Shown here: positions 7,699-16,757 of the stretch, piece by piece
Numbering within the stretch: the first letter of the stretch is position 1
Layout of the letters: each line of letters opens with the position of its first letter
NCBI RefSeq assembly: GCF_004801315.1
Contig: NZ_SSNW01000044.1
Coordinates: 1 to 45,757 of the forward strand
Reading direction: 5' to 3'
Length of the DNA: 45,757 nt
DNA from: Deinococcus sp. Arct2-2
GTDB lineage: Bacteria > Deinococcota > Deinococci > Deinococcales > Deinococcaceae
The notes under the pieces: model-generated
The model's database searches: none
Told to the model about the DNA's origin: nothing
What the model saw: the letters and a program-made list of their open reading frames with translations, nothing else
Translations under genes and position numbers: made by a program

Positions 7699-9834
7699 AT
7701 GAAAACACTGTTTGTTGCCCCCACCCGCAACGGCGTCGGCCTCAGCAGCACCACGCTGGGCCTCGTGCGTGCGCTAGAACGACAAGGCTTAAAAGTCGCC
7801 TTTCTGAAGCCTATTGCCCAAACCCACGAAATAGACACCGACGATTCGGTGCATTTTGCCCGCGCCCTGATGGGAACGCGCACGCCGGAGCCGATTTCGC
7901 TCACTTCTGCCGAAGAACAACTGAGTTTGGGGGCCGAAGAGGAACTGATGGAAAGCGTGATTGCCCTGTCGCGCGAGGCGGCGGGCGGCGTGACAGGCGG
8001 CGCGGACGTGCTGGTGGCCGAGGGGCTGGCCCTCACCGAGCGCAACACCTACGCGGGGGCGCTGAATGCCAGCCTGGCCCGCAACCTAGAGGCCGAAGTG
8101 GTGCTGGTGTCCAGCCTTGCAGGGGTCACGCCCGCAGCCTTGGCCGACGAACTGGAGATTTCGGCGCTGGCCTACCGCCGCAGCGATGGGCGCGGGCTGG
8201 CCGGATACATCCTGAACTTTGCCCCGATGGCGCTGGATTTTGGTGGACTCTTGGCCGAACTCCGGGGTCGCAGCCGCATTTTGGCAGGCGGAGAATTGCC
8301 GCTGCTGGGTGTGGTGGCCCAAAATCCGGCGCTGGGTGCGCCCCGCACGCTGGATGTGGCGCGGTACTTGGGCGCGACGGTGTTGAATGAGGGTGAAGCC
8401 AACCTGCGCCGCGTGTCTAGCACGGTGGTCACGGCCCGCAGCGTGCCGCGCATGGCGCACCTGTTTGGCCCCGGCGCACTGGTGGTCACGCCCGGAGACC
8501 GGGAAGATGTGGTCATGGCCGCCGCGTTGGCGCACCTCAGCGGCGTTCCGTTGGCGGGGCTGCTGTTTACCTCGGGCAGCGGCCCCGAAGATTCCATAGA
8601 AAAACTGTGCCGCGCAGCCCTCACCAGCACCCTGCCTGTGCTGAGAACCACCACCAATTCCTACGAAACGGCTTCACGGTTGTCGCGCATGGACGCCCGC
8701 GTGCCGCACGACGATACAGACCGCATGGACAGAATGCTGGACTTTATCGCAGACCGTCTGGATACGTTGCCGCTGGGCGCACGCCTCCGCACCCCCAGCG
8801 TGGACGAGGAACGCCGCTTGCCGCCGAGTGCCTTCCGGTACGAACTGATTCAGAAGGCGCGGGCCGCCCACAAGCGAATCGTGTTACCCGAAGGCGACGA
8901 ACCCCGCACCGTGCGGGCCGCCGTGCGCTGCGTGGAAAAAGGGATTGCCCGCTGCGTGCTGCTCGCCAAGCCCGACAAGGTGCGCCAAGTGGCCGACGGC
9001 TTGGGCCTGACTCTGCCCGATGGTCTGGAAATCCTTGACCCAGACGTGATCCGTACCCAGTATGTGGCCCCGATGGTGGAACTCCGCAAGAGCAAAGGCC
9101 TGACCGCGCCGCAAGCCGAAGCGCAACTGGAAGATACGGTGGTGATCGGCACGATGATGCTGGCGCTGGGCGAGGTAGACGGGCTGGTGTCGGGCGCGAT
9201 TCATACCACCGCCAACACGGTGCGGCCCGCCCTGCAACTGATCAAAACGGCTCCCGGCGCGGCGCTGGTCAGTTCCATCTTCTTCATGCTGATGCCGGAG
9301 CAAGTGCTGGTGTACGGCGACGCCGCCATCAACCCCAATCCCAACGCGCAGGAGTTGGCCGATATTGCCATCCAGAGTGCCGACAGCGCCCGCGCCTTTG
9401 GCATCACGCCCCGTGTGGCGATGCTGAGCTACAGCACCGGCGAAAGCGGCACCGGCGAGGACGTAGAAAAAGTGAAGGCCGCCACCGGACTGGTGAAAGA
9501 AATGCGCCCCGATATCATCATCGACGGCCCGCTGCAATACGACGCTGCCAGCGTGCTGAGCGTGGGCAAGCAAAAAGCCCCCGACAGCCCGGTGGCAGGC
9601 CGCGCCACAGTGTTCATCTTCCCCGATCTGAACACCGGGAATACCACCTACAAAGCCGTGCAACGCGCCGCCGGAGTGGTGGCTGTAGGGCCAATGCTGC
9701 AAGGCCTGAGAAAACCCGTGAATGATCTGAGCCGGGGCGCATTGGTGGACGACATTGTTTATACGATTGCGCTGACAGCCATCCAATCTACACAGCAGGC
9801 GACTCAGGGGGGAACGCAGAAGGCGGAGAAGTAA
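7699..9834 (+). CDS. pta: phosphate acetyltransferase, long three-domain form
   Basis: A 711-residue enzyme converting acetyl-CoA + phosphate to acetyl phosphate + CoA. It has the long (Pta II) architecture. An N-terminal P-loop/dethiobiotin-synthetase-like domain (FVAPTRNGVGLSSTTLGLVRA) covers residues ~1-200. A DRTGG-type middle domain covers ~210-330. The catalytic PTA_PTB domain occupies ~380-700, with VLPEGDEPRTVRAA, GLVSGAIHTTANTVRPALQ, VFIFPDLNTGNTTYKAVQR and AVGPMLQGLRKPVNDLSRG. The P-loop-like motif deviates from a strict GxxxxGKT (GVGLSSTT), so nucleotide binding there is uncertain. It is downstream of ackA, with its own ribosome-binding site. Confidence 0.95.
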   Translation: MKTLFVAPTRNGVGLSSTTLGLVRALERQGLKVAFLKPIAQTHEIDTDDSVHFARALMGTRTPEPISLTSAEEQLSLGAEEELMESVIALSREAAGGVTGGADVLVAEGLALTERNTYAGALNASLARNLEAEVVLVSSLAGVTPAALADELEISALAYRRSDGRGLAGYILNFAPMALDFGGLLAELRGRSRILAGGELPLLGVVAQNPALGAPRTLDVARYLGATVLNEGEANLRRVSSTVVTARSVPRMAHLFGPGALVVTPGDREDVVMAAALAHLSGVPLAGLLFTSGSGPEDSIEKLCRAALTSTLPVLRTTTNSYETASRLSRMDARVPHDDTDRMDRMLDFIADRLDTLPLGARLRTPSVDEERRLPPSAFRYELIQKARAAHKRIVLPEGDEPRTVRAAVRCVEKGIARCVLLAKPDKVRQVADGLGLTLPDGLEILDPDVIRTQYVAPMVELRKSKGLTAPQAEAQLEDTVVIGTMMLALGEVDGLVSGAIHTTANTVRPALQLIKTAPGAALVSSIFFMLMPEQVLVYGDAAINPNPNAQELADIAIQSADSARAFGITPRVAMLSYSTGESGTGEDVEKVKAATGLVKEMRPDIIIDGPLQYDAASVLSVGKQKAPDSPVAGRATVFIFPDLNTGNTTYKAVQRAAGVVAVGPMLQGLRKPVNDLSRGALVDDIVYTIALTAIQSTQQATQGGTQKAEK

Positions 9835-9835
9835 C

Positions 9836-10022
9836 CAATGGTTCGGACAGTTTTCAAATGTTGCCGATCATTGCCTAAGAACACGGTGTTTTAGCTCCTC
9901 CCTCCTTGCGGGGGAGGCTGGGACTCGAAGAGCTGCGCAGCTGAGGGGGGCGCGGGCCAAGCGTCCCAAACAGCGTTTTTCTACCGCCTGTTTCTCTCAG
10001 ACAACACCTGTCCGAACCATTG
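9836..10022. repeat. 187-bp MITE-like element with 15-bp perfect terminal inverted repeats
   Basis: The left end CAATGGTTCGGACAG (9836-9850) is the exact reverse complement of the right end CTGTCCGAACCATTG (10008-10022). The interior contains GGGGGAGGCTGGGACTCGAAG and AGCTGCGCAGCT palindromes and has no open frame. It sits immediately after the pta stop, between convergent genes. A partial inverted copy is at 581-686. No clear target-site duplication was found. Confidence 0.85.
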
Positions 10023-10042
10023 ATAAGGGCTGAGCCGATCCT

Positions 10043-11164
10043 TTATCGCCGCCCCGCCATCCGCAGCAACACCAGCCCCGCAAATACCGCAATCAAATCA
10101 GGTGCATAGGCGGCCAGCACGGGTGGCACGGCTCCATTTTCGCCCATGACACGGAAGACGCTCCATGTGGCGTAATAGGCAAAGCTGAGCAGCAGCGCCC
10201 ACACGAGGCCCACGTTCAGGCCGCTGCGGAAGGTGTACACGGCGAGGCTAACGGCGAAAAAGGCGAGGGCCAACGCCGCCAGCGGTTCGGCAAATTTGCG
10301 GTGCAGGGCGGTAAATTCGGCGGGGGCGCGGATATTTTGGGCGCGGTAGGTTTGGGTGCGGGCCAAGAGGTCAGGCAGGGGCAGATAAATAGGCTTAAGC
10401 TGCCCGCCGCTTTCCTCGAAACTGGCCTGAACGTCCTGCACAGGCAACGTGCCCTTTTCAAAGGTCAGCACGGTCACGGGCCGCGCATCCTGATAGGTGA
10501 TGCGCTGGCCGTTTTCCAGTTCCAGAATGTTGCTGCCGGGTTTCAGGCGGCCTGTGCGGGCGGTAATCACTTCACGCGGGGGCTGCCCGATCTGCATGGT
10601 CACGATTCGCAGGTCGCGCAGTTCGCCGCCCGCCGCCACGCTGCCCACGCTGATGGCGCGGTTCAGGGCGTCGCGCAGCACCAAACTATCCTTGCCCGGT
10701 TCCCCCAGCCCGATCACGCGGGGATTGTCGAACACGATTTCGCGCTGCACGGTTTGGGCCTGCACTTTGGCACGCGGCACAAGGGTTTCGGCCACCACGA
10801 ACGACAGCACGGTCACGCCCGCTGCCAGCGCCAGCACAGGCCGGAACAACCGCGAGGCTGGAATGCCCGCCGACAACGCCGCCTTGATTTCCGAATCGGC
10901 GGCGAGGCGGGATAAGCCCTGAAGGGTGGCGAACATCAGCGCAATCGGCAAGGCCCGCGCCACGGCTTCCGGCACGTTCAGGGCCAGCAACCGGGCCACC
11001 AGCAACGGGTTTGCCCCTTTTGCCAGCAGCGGCGCAATGGCGTCTTCCAGCGCGGCCAGCACCAGCAGCACGATCACCACTACCAACGCACCCACCAGCG
11101 GCGGCAGGATTTCCTCTAGTACATACCGCTCGAACCGCTTGAGGCCGATCACCGGAGCCGCCAT
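10043..11164 (-). CDS. LptF/LptG family (YjgP/YjgQ) permease, second of a pair
   Basis: A 373-residue inner-membrane protein with the 3+3 transmembrane layout of LptF/LptG: hydrophobic segments at ~20-45, 60-85 and 100-125, a periplasmic beta-jellyroll of ~150 residues, then three more segments near the C-terminus. The conserved cytoplasmic motif DSEIKAALSAGIPASRLFRP (the family's coupling-helix region) follows the second helix. In LPS-bearing bacteria these permeases pair and, with the LptB ATPase, lift lipid to the periplasmic LptC-LptA bridge. Deinococcus lacks classical LPS, so the cargo is unknown. ATG 11164 overlaps the upstream permease by 16 bases; an earlier in-frame start lies deeper in that gene. 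No LptB is in this window. Confidence 0.85.
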   Translation of the reverse strand: MAAPVIGLKRFERYVLEEILPPLVGALVVVIVLLVLAALEDAIAPLLAKGANPLLVARLLALNVPEAVARALPIALMFATLQGLSRLAADSEIKAALSAGIPASRLFRPVLALAAGVTVLSFVVAETLVPRAKVQAQTVQREIVFDNPRVIGLGEPGKDSLVLRDALNRAISVGSVAAGGELRDLRIVTMQIGQPPREVITARTGRLKPGSNILELENGQRITYQDARPVTVLTFEKGTLPVQDVQASFEESGGQLKPIYLPLPDLLARTQTYRAQNIRAPAEFTALHRKFAEPLAALALAFFAVSLAVYTFRSGLNVGLVWALLLSFAYYATWSVFRVMGENGAVPPVLAAYAPDLIAVFAGLVLLRMAGRR

Positions 11165-12210
11165 GCCAGCACGCCTGCAACCGCCAAGAACACCAGATTG
11201 GGAATCCACGCCGCCAAGTTGGGTTCTATGGCTCCGGCGCGGGCCAACTGCGGAACAGTCGTCCAGATCACGTAAAAGCTGACAATAAACACCAAGACGG
11301 TGGCAAACGCGGCGGCGCGGTTGCGGATCAGCAGGCCCAAAGCTCCGGCGGCCAGCGCGAACACGATGGTCGTGATGGGGTCGGCCAAGCGCGAGGCCAG
11401 CTGAAACTGAATATCTCGGCGCTGGGTGGCGGTCAGGCGGTCATTGTCCTGTGCCAACTGTGCGCGGAGGGCAGGCGTGCTGACCTTTTTGGCCTCGGGC
11501 GGCGGCGGGGCCAATGTATCGGCTTGCGGCACCGTAATGGGCTTGGTCTGCGCCTGCGGATTTTGGCCGGGCCGAGAAATCCACGCGCCCATCAATGTCC
11601 ACGTTTTGGCCTCGGTATCCCAAGTGCCGCTGGGTGCGGTCATGGTTTCGTCGCCCCGCTGCACCATCACACCCTGAAGTTGCGCCACCGTGCTGCCCGC
11701 GTCGTTGCGGACTCGTCCGGCGTAATACAGCGCACCGGGTTCGGCGTAGGTGTACTTTTCCTGCGTGGGCTGCGGCGGCACCATCCCGTAAATTTTGTAC
11801 CAAGCGTTGTCCCAGCGGTCTAATCCGGCGGGCACCACATACCCCGCGTTGAGAAAAGCCAGCACGCCCACCAGCGCAAAAGGCAGGGCCAGCGGCCACA
11901 CGAGGCTCAAGGGCCGGATGCCCGCCGCGAACATGGCTTTGATTTCACTGTCTTTTTGCATCCGTGAAAAGGCCAGCAGCACGGCAAACGGCACCGCCAG
12001 CACCAAGGCGCGGTTCAGCAGTGTGGGCAAATACCCTGCAAAGGCGCCCGCCGCCTGCCCAAAGCTGGCGTTGTAGGTCAGCAGGCGGCCCACAGTGGTA
12101 CTCAGGGCGTCGGTCATCTGCAAAATCAGGAACAGGGCGAGGCCCGCGCCGTACCACCCCAGCACTTCACGGAACACGGAACGGGGCAACAAAGACGGCA
12201 CAGGCGGCAT
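11149..12210 (-). CDS. LptF/LptG family (YjgP/YjgQ) permease, first of a pair
   Basis: A 353-residue permease of the same family as its downstream neighbour. Three helices sit in the first ~125 residues, around the motif KDSEIKAMFAAGIRPLSLVWP. A periplasmic domain rich in Gln/Thr/Pro covers ~130-250, and three more helices extend to the C-terminus (ADPITTIVFALAAGALGLLIRNRAAAFA). Which of the two corresponds to LptF and which to LptG cannot be told from sequence reading alone. A TACACT box lies 11 bases before ATG 12210. The two genes overlap and are probably cotranscribed, as expected for subunits of one heterodimeric transporter. Confidence 0.85.
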   Translation of the reverse strand: MPPVPSLLPRSVFREVLGWYGAGLALFLILQMTDALSTTVGRLLTYNASFGQAAGAFAGYLPTLLNRALVLAVPFAVLLAFSRMQKDSEIKAMFAAGIRPLSLVWPLALPFALVGVLAFLNAGYVVPAGLDRWDNAWYKIYGMVPPQPTQEKYTYAEPGALYYAGRVRNDAGSTVAQLQGVMVQRGDETMTAPSGTWDTEAKTWTLMGAWISRPGQNPQAQTKPITVPQADTLAPPPPEAKKVSTPALRAQLAQDNDRLTATQRRDIQFQLASRLADPITTIVFALAAGALGLLIRNRAAAFATVLVFIVSFYVIWTTVPQLARAGAIEPNLAAWIPNLVFLAVAGVLAWRLR

Positions 12211-12221
12211 TCTAGCGGTTG

Positions 12222-12227
12222 AGTGTA
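12222..12227 (-). promoter_or_regulatory. -10 box TACACT upstream of the lptF/lptG-like pair
   Basis: TACACT is 11 bases before ATG 12210, implying no leader or a very short one. Confidence 0.45.
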
Positions 12228-12323
12228 TGAGAGGTGGGGGGATTGGGGAGTGTTATGGGTAGAGTCAAATAAAAGAGAGCAAGCCCGGCGGCCTGCCCTC
12301 TCGGTTGTGCGTTGACGATGGTG

Positions 12324-12436
12324 GGTGAACCCCCCAGTCTGCTGCGCAGCCAGCCAGCCCCCCTTGAGGGGAGCGCAAAAGCTTGAGTCCTCCCCTCTAA
12401 GGGGGGGCGTTGCGTCGGCAACGGGGGGGTTTACAC
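12324..12436. repeat. ~110-bp palindromic repeat, family 2 (copy 1)
   Basis: It begins GTGAACCCCCCAGTCTGCTG and ends CAACGGGGGGGTTTACAC, with inner arms CCCCCCTTGAGGGGAGCGCAA and CCCCTCTAAGGGGGGGCGTTG. Copies lie at 21506-21613, 33896-34003 and 37638-37767. All four lie next to the 3' end of a gene. It is non-coding. Confidence 0.85.
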
Positions 12437-12457
12437 GCCAACTCTATGTTCCAACCA

Positions 12458-13159
<702 letters not shown>

Positions 13160-13165
13160 GCATAT

Positions 13166-13171
13166 ATCTTA
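13166..13171 (-). promoter_or_regulatory. -10 box TAAGAT, leaderless promoter of ddrC
   Basis: TAAGAT stands 6 bases before ATG 13159. The expected -35 region falls inside the RDRM palindrome. Confidence 0.65.
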
Positions 13172-13178
13172 GCACAGA

Positions 13179-13195
13179 TTATGTTTTTAGCATAA
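13179..13195. promoter_or_regulatory. radiation/desiccation response motif (RDRM), DdrO operator
   Basis: TTATGTTTTTAGCATAA is a 17-bp site with perfect 5-bp inverted arms TTATG/CATAA. It agrees with the published Deinococcus RDRM core (TTATGTCATTGACATAA, recalled) at both arms and at 13 of 17 positions. It is 19 bases upstream of the ddrC start and covers the -35 region, so bound DdrO repressor would block transcription until PprI cleaves it. I saw no other TTATG-N7-CATAA site in the window. Confidence 0.88.
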
Positions 13196-13377
13196 CAAAA
13201 CAGATAGAAAATAGCCAAGCTGACGCAACGATAAAGGTCAATTTTTGGCGTGCTGGACGTAGGATTTTGGAGGGCAGTTCGGCTTCAGCTTGCACAAGAG
13301 TGGGCGAGTGGAATATTGGAGGCTGAGCTTCCGAGAGCTTTCAAATTATGCCGACTTTCTGGCTTGCTGCCACGCTT
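13196..13377. other. non-coding stretch upstream of ddrC
   Basis: AT-richer spacer between the ddrC operator and the ~300-bp repeat. I see no gene in it; short frames lack ribosome-binding sites and family features. Confidence 0.5.
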
Positions 13378-13677
13378 TCCCCCACCCCCCAGCCCCCGCC
13401 CCCACAGGGGTCAGGGGAGTTTGTCGCTCCGCTCGGGAGGATTCATCTTGTTGAATTTTAAGTCGGCGTGTTCGTTCTTCTGAACCGGAATTGCCAGTCG
13501 TCTTGACGATGGAATTGGCCCGCGCGTTGCACGCACGACGGCCTCACACGGATGGGGGCGGGGACGGGGTGAGGTGGCGGTGTCGTGGCTTAGGCTGTTG
13601 GCTCCTCACCCTTGAGGGGGGAGGCTGGGAGGGGGTGAGTGAGCAAAGCGATTGCCCTTCCTTAGACCCTTAGACCT
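13378..13677 (+). repeat. ~300-bp dispersed element, family 3 (copy 1)
   Basis: It starts CCCCCACCCCCCAGCCCCCG and ends GAGTGAGCAAAGCGATTGCC followed by CTTAGACCCTTAGACC. The interior has TCTTGTTGAATTTTAAGTCGGC, GGAATTGGCCCGCGCGTTGC and ACGCACGAC (first block quoted discontinuously from 13446). The same blocks in the same order occur inverted at 40522-40815. Its right end is the family 1 terminus, so it may be a chimera. It has no convincing gene. Confidence 0.85.
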
Positions 13678-14197
13678 GCCTACCCTCAATCCGCGCCCAC
13701 GCCCGCTGAAATACATGCAGATTGCCCACGTCATACAACACCACGCGCACCGTCAGATCTGGACGCGCGGCCAGCACTTCAGCAATGGCGGCGAGGGCTA
13801 TCGGCGCGGCTTTTTCTACCGGATAGCCGTACACGCCCGTACTGATCGACGGAAACGCCACACTGCCGCAGCCGTTTTCTAGAGCAAGGCGCAGGCTATG
13901 GCGGTGAGCTCCGGCCAACAACTCGGCTTCACCCGCTTGCCCGCCGCGCCAGATCGGGCCAACCGCGTGGATGACGTATTGGACGCCTTGCGCCGCTAGC
14001 CCAAAAGCCGGGGTAATGACGGCTGTTCCGGTGGGTGTGCCGCCCAGTGGCCGAATGGCCCGCAAGAGTTCTGGCCCGGCAGCGCGGTGAATCACGCCGT
14101 CTACGCCGCCCCCGCCCATCAGTTCCTTGTTGGCGGCAGTGACTACGGCGCAGGTGGTTTGTGCGGCAATATCGCCCTGTACGAGTTCTAGCGGCAT
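13670..14197 (-). CDS. macro-domain protein (ADP-ribose / O-acetyl-ADP-ribose hydrolase type)
   Basis: A 175-residue single macro domain. The diagnostic motifs are [35 protein letters not shown] (given here as the conserved blocks GDI, AVVTAAN and [14 protein letters not shown]), [17 protein letters not shown] and SIAFPSIS-like [15 protein letters not shown]. These are the residues that bind ADP-ribose in the MacroD/YmdB group. Members remove ADP-ribose from proteins or deacetylate O-acetyl-ADP-ribose; the exact substrate is not determinable. ATG 14197 has an excellent Shine-Dalgarno sequence, AAAGGAGGT, 3 bases upstream. It sits between ddrC and gmk, all on the minus strand. A link to the DNA damage response is possible but only by proximity. 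Confidence 0.9.
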   Translation of the reverse strand: MPLELVQGDIAAQTTCAVVTAANKELMGGGGVDGVIHRAAGPELLRAIRPLGGTPTGTAVITPAFGLAAQGVQYVIHAVGPIWRGGQAGEAELLAGAHRHSLRLALENGCGSVAFPSISTGVYGYPVEKAAPIALAAIAEVLAARPDLTVRVVLYDVGNLHVFQRAWARIEGRQV

Positions 14198-14200
14198 GGC

Positions 14201-14209
14201 ACCTCCTTT
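14201..14209 (-). promoter_or_regulatory. near-perfect ribosome-binding site AAAGGAGGT of the macro-domain gene
   Basis: AAAGGAGGT lies 3 bases before ATG 14197, so this gene is translated from a leader or from the gmk message. Confidence 0.8.
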
Positions 14210-14223
14210 AGCTGTTTCCCAAT

Positions 14224-14937
14224 TTAACTATTCACCACTCGCTCTAAGTCGCTGGCGCTGAGGCTGTCGCTCCGCACAGAGAGAGCCAACTCTTGCGCGG
14301 CGCGGTCTTCCGGTGTCCACTGGTCTTCGGGAATCTGCCGTGCTTTTTCATAGCGTTGTACGGCCTGAAGCTCGTGCAGGGCGCGGTTCAGGTCATCGTT
14401 CACGATCACGTAGCGGAAGGCGTGCGCCTGCGTAATTTCCTCGCGGGCACGCAGCAGGCGTTTTTCTATGCGTTCGGGTGTTTCGGTGGCGCGGCCTTCC
14501 AAGCGGCGGCGCAGTTCGGTCAGGCTCGGCGGCATGATGAATACCAGAATCGCTTCCTCGCCTGCGCGGGCCTGAACTTGCATGGCCCCTTCCACCTCGA
14601 TTTCCAGCACTACGTCTTGGCCCCGGCTCAGTGCCGCTTCAATGGGTTCTATGGGCGTTCCGTAGCGGTTGCCCACAAACGCGGCGTGTTCCAAAAAGCC
14701 GTGTGCGGCGGCTTTGGCTTCAAAGGCTTCGGGCGTTACGAACACGTAATCTATGCCGTCTTGCTCGCCGGGCCGGGCGGTGCGGGTTGTCCACGACGTG
14801 GAATAGAACACCTGTTGGCCTTCCAGCCAGCGTTCGCGCAGTGTGCCTTTGCCCACGCCCGACGCGCCCGTCATCACGATCAGGAGGCCCCGGCGGGCAA
14901 AAGAGGAAGGAGTGGAAGCGTCAGACACGGCCATCAT
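14224..14937 (-). CDS. gmk: guanylate kinase
   Basis: A 237-residue nucleotide kinase converting GMP + ATP to GDP + ADP. The P-loop is [13 protein letters not shown]. The GMP-binding block follows: [22 protein letters not shown], then [35 protein letters not shown] and RLLRAREEI. The family start lies 18 residues before the P-loop. The tandem ATG at 14937/14934 is chosen because TATCCT stands 8 bases upstream; a longer in-frame extension would run through a proline/arginine-rich stretch with no family match. The C-terminal 25 residues ([17 protein letters not shown]) form a short helical tail beyond the usual core. The macro-domain gene follows after 26 bases. Confidence 0.93.
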   Translation of the reverse strand: MMAVSDASTPSSFARRGLLIVMTGASGVGKGTLRERWLEGQQVFYSTSWTTRTARPGEQDGIDYVFVTPEAFEAKAAAHGFLEHAAFVGNRYGTPIEPIEAALSRGQDVVLEIEVEGAMQVQARAGEEAILVFIMPPSLTELRRRLEGRATETPERIEKRLLRAREEITQAHAFRYVIVNDDLNRALHELQAVQRYEKARQIPEDQWTPEDRAAQELALSVRSDSLSASDLERVVNS

Positions 14938-14945
14938 TACTCGGC

Positions 14946-14951
14946 AGGATA
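14946..14951 (-). promoter_or_regulatory. -10 box TATCCT, leaderless promoter of gmk
   Basis: TATCCT is 8 bases before ATG 14937. Confidence 0.55.
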
Positions 14952-15051
14952 CGCGCCCATGACACCAGAGGAAAGGGGCACGCAGCGGAGAGGGACGCAG
15001 CAAAGGGGCACGGCGGAAGGTGTCTAGGGACAAGCGGCAAACCTGACGGCC

Positions 15052-15087
15052 AAAACGGAGTAGATGCCATATTAGCATCCACTCCGT
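15052..15087 (-). terminator. intrinsic terminator after the 143-residue hypothetical gene
   Basis: On the minus strand ACGGAGTGGATGC and GCATCTACTCCGT form a 13-bp stem with one G-U/mismatch position, followed by TTTT. It ends transcription from 15142-15573 before the gmk promoter. Confidence 0.8.
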
Positions 15088-15141
15088 CAGTTCAAATGTG
15101 CTCCCCGAATATAATGGGGTCTTGATAGGTTGCCGTAAGGC

Positions 15142-15573
15142 TTACTTGCGCTTGCCGCCCTTGCTGCCTTTGGCGCGGCTGTTGCCTAAGGCTTGACCCT
15201 TTTCATAGCTGGCCTGCATTTTCTTGCGGGTTTCTTCGGCCATCTTCTTAAAGTCCACCAAACCGGATTCAATGGCTTCTACGCTGGGCTTGATGTTGCC
15301 ACCTTTGCGTGCTGCGGCCAAATCACGGTTGGTCTGGTCAAACCAAGCCTCGAAATCGGGCGTGATTTCAAACAACATCTCTTTGGCGTCGCGCTGGTAG
15401 GTGCCTTCTGCACCCCGGCGGCTAAACTGCTTGGGCATGGTAAAGCGTTCGGGCATGTACGTGGCATCAAATTTGCCCTGACGTACAGCATCGCGGAAGA
15501 GTTTTACAAAGGAATCACTACGCTGTGGGTTGCTAAGCTCGTGAATCTGCTCGCTGAGTTTCTTGTAAGTCAT
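15142..15573 (-). CDS. small basic hypothetical protein
   Basis: A 143-residue protein that I do not recognise. It has no signal peptide or membrane segment. The sequence is charged and helical: an N-terminal KKLSEQIHELSN, a middle segment PDFEAWFDQTNRDLAAARKGG, and a strongly basic C-terminal tail (SRAKGSKGGKRK), which suggests contact with nucleic acid or another acidic partner. It is preceded by a good ribosome-binding site (GGAGG, 9 bases before ATG 15573) and followed by a clear intrinsic terminator, so it is a monocistronic, deliberately expressed gene. Function unknown. Confidence 0.8.
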   Translation of the reverse strand: MTYKKLSEQIHELSNPQRSDSFVKLFRDAVRQGKFDATYMPERFTMPKQFSRRGAEGTYQRDAKEMLFEITPDFEAWFDQTNRDLAAARKGGNIKPSVEAIESGLVDFKKMAEETRKKMQASYEKGQALGNSRAKGSKGGKRK

Positions 15574-15599
15574 CTGGGTAATCCTCCGGGAATTCAGTA

Positions 15600-16317
15600 T
15601 GGACGCTTAGAGTAGACGTTGTAAACCCCCCTTCTTAGTGTGGATGTGAACAGAGAACGTGTTCATCCGGAATAAATCAATAAAATGCTCACTGAGCGCA
15701 CCAAAACGCCCTCTATGAGAGTTTGATTTAATCTAGGCTGGTATCATCGACTTGAGGACAAAAAGCTTTCGTTTCTGAAACTAAATTGTCAGGAGTGAAG
15801 AGCAACGTCGCCAACTGAAATTTTTAAGCTCGTTCTGATCGGTGAAAACGTAGATCAGTCGCTCATTGGCTTGACATCGAAGGATCTTGTCTAGCTCACA
15901 CAATAGAATTTAAGTGACAGCTTGGTAAGTAAGACGGAATTGCATAGGGCGCATGAGTAGCTGTTTGCTTGGGCAGACGAGTTGGCGCATCCTTCTCTGC
16001 GATGCCCACAATAGACCTGAAGGCGGGACGTTGGTCACCACAAAGTTGTCATGGAAGTGCTTCCAAGTTTTGTAAGAGGCGTGAGGGGAAGTACTGTTTC
16101 TGTCCTTCGGATAGTCGAGGCAGGAGCAAAGACAGTTTCAGACCTGTCTATCTCGTAGATAAATAGAAACTGTGTTTGCGGCCTCGTTGCCTATAGAACT
16201 GTTTGGAGAGAGCAGGCTGGAGATGGTTTTGGCAAGCTGGCGGTCTGGCAACAACAATGCCCCAGAGCGTTCGCGCACTCAGGTTCACGGCGTTCGGCAC
16301 AATAAAAAGTGCCTTAA
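15600..16317. other. gene-poor stretch of ~720 bases
   Basis: The stretch is richer in A/T than its surroundings and has no gene I can support. The only frame of note (15969-16166, plus strand) has no family features. An imperfect hairpin GGATGTGAACA...TGTTCATCC lies at 15641-15669. It may contain the promoter of 15142-15573 and decayed DNA. Confidence 0.5.
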
Positions 16318-16620
16318 TTAGCTGTTTTCTTCCGCCCGGCCTTCATCTAAGCCCACGCCAAAGCCTTGATCCAACAAATCTTCGCTGTAGGTGCGGAAGG
16401 CCAGCATGGTTTGGGTGCGGGCAATGCCGTCGACTTTCCGCAAATGGCCTGTCACTACATTGTCTAAGTCTTCGTAGCGGGCGAGGCGCAGCACGGCCAC
16501 GATGTCCCATTCTCCGGTCACCGAATAGACCTCGCGCACGCCGGGCACGCTGGCAAGCGCCTCGGCGGTCTCCTGAATGCGTTGCCGTTCGGCCTGAACC
16601 ATCACGAGTGCGGTTACCAT
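16318..16620 (-). CDS. stand-alone Lrp/AsnC ligand-binding (RAM) domain protein
   Basis: A 100-residue protein consisting only of the RAM/ACT-like effector domain of Lrp/AsnC regulators: MVTALVMVQAERQRIQETAE, VPGVREVYSVTGEWDIVAVLRL, LRKVDGIARTQTMLAF. There is no helix-turn-helix, so it cannot bind DNA alone. Such single-domain RAM proteins form rings or associate with full-length Lrp proteins and may sense amino acids. It is transcribed away from the fused siroheme-decarboxylase-like gene, whose fold is also Lrp/AsnC-like. No TANNNT box is obvious in front of ATG 16620. Confidence 0.85.
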   Translation of the reverse strand: MVTALVMVQAERQRIQETAEALASVPGVREVYSVTGEWDIVAVLRLARYEDLDNVVTGHLRKVDGIARTQTMLAFRTYSEDLLDQGFGVGLDEGRAEENS

Positions 16621-16751
16621 GCTGTGTATTGTGCGCCCTAAAACTGAAGGGTTGTCGGTGAATCTCTACGGCCTTAAGCAGATGCACACGCTTGGGCCGG
16701 GGCCGTTCCCTTACCGCTCGTTCGGGGACGTTTTGCCGCCTGTGGCGGGCG

Positions 16752-16757
16752 TATCTT
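16752..16757 (+). promoter_or_regulatory. -10 box TATCTT, leaderless promoter of the siroheme-decarboxylase-like gene
   Basis: TATCTT ends 7 bases before ATG 16765 and decides that start over the in-frame TTG at 16756, which overlaps the box. Confidence 0.6.

Noticed and set aside
15969..16166. 65-residue frame in the gene-poor stretch
   Set aside because: No ribosome-binding site or -10 box and no recognisable domain; a transposase remnant was considered but not supported.
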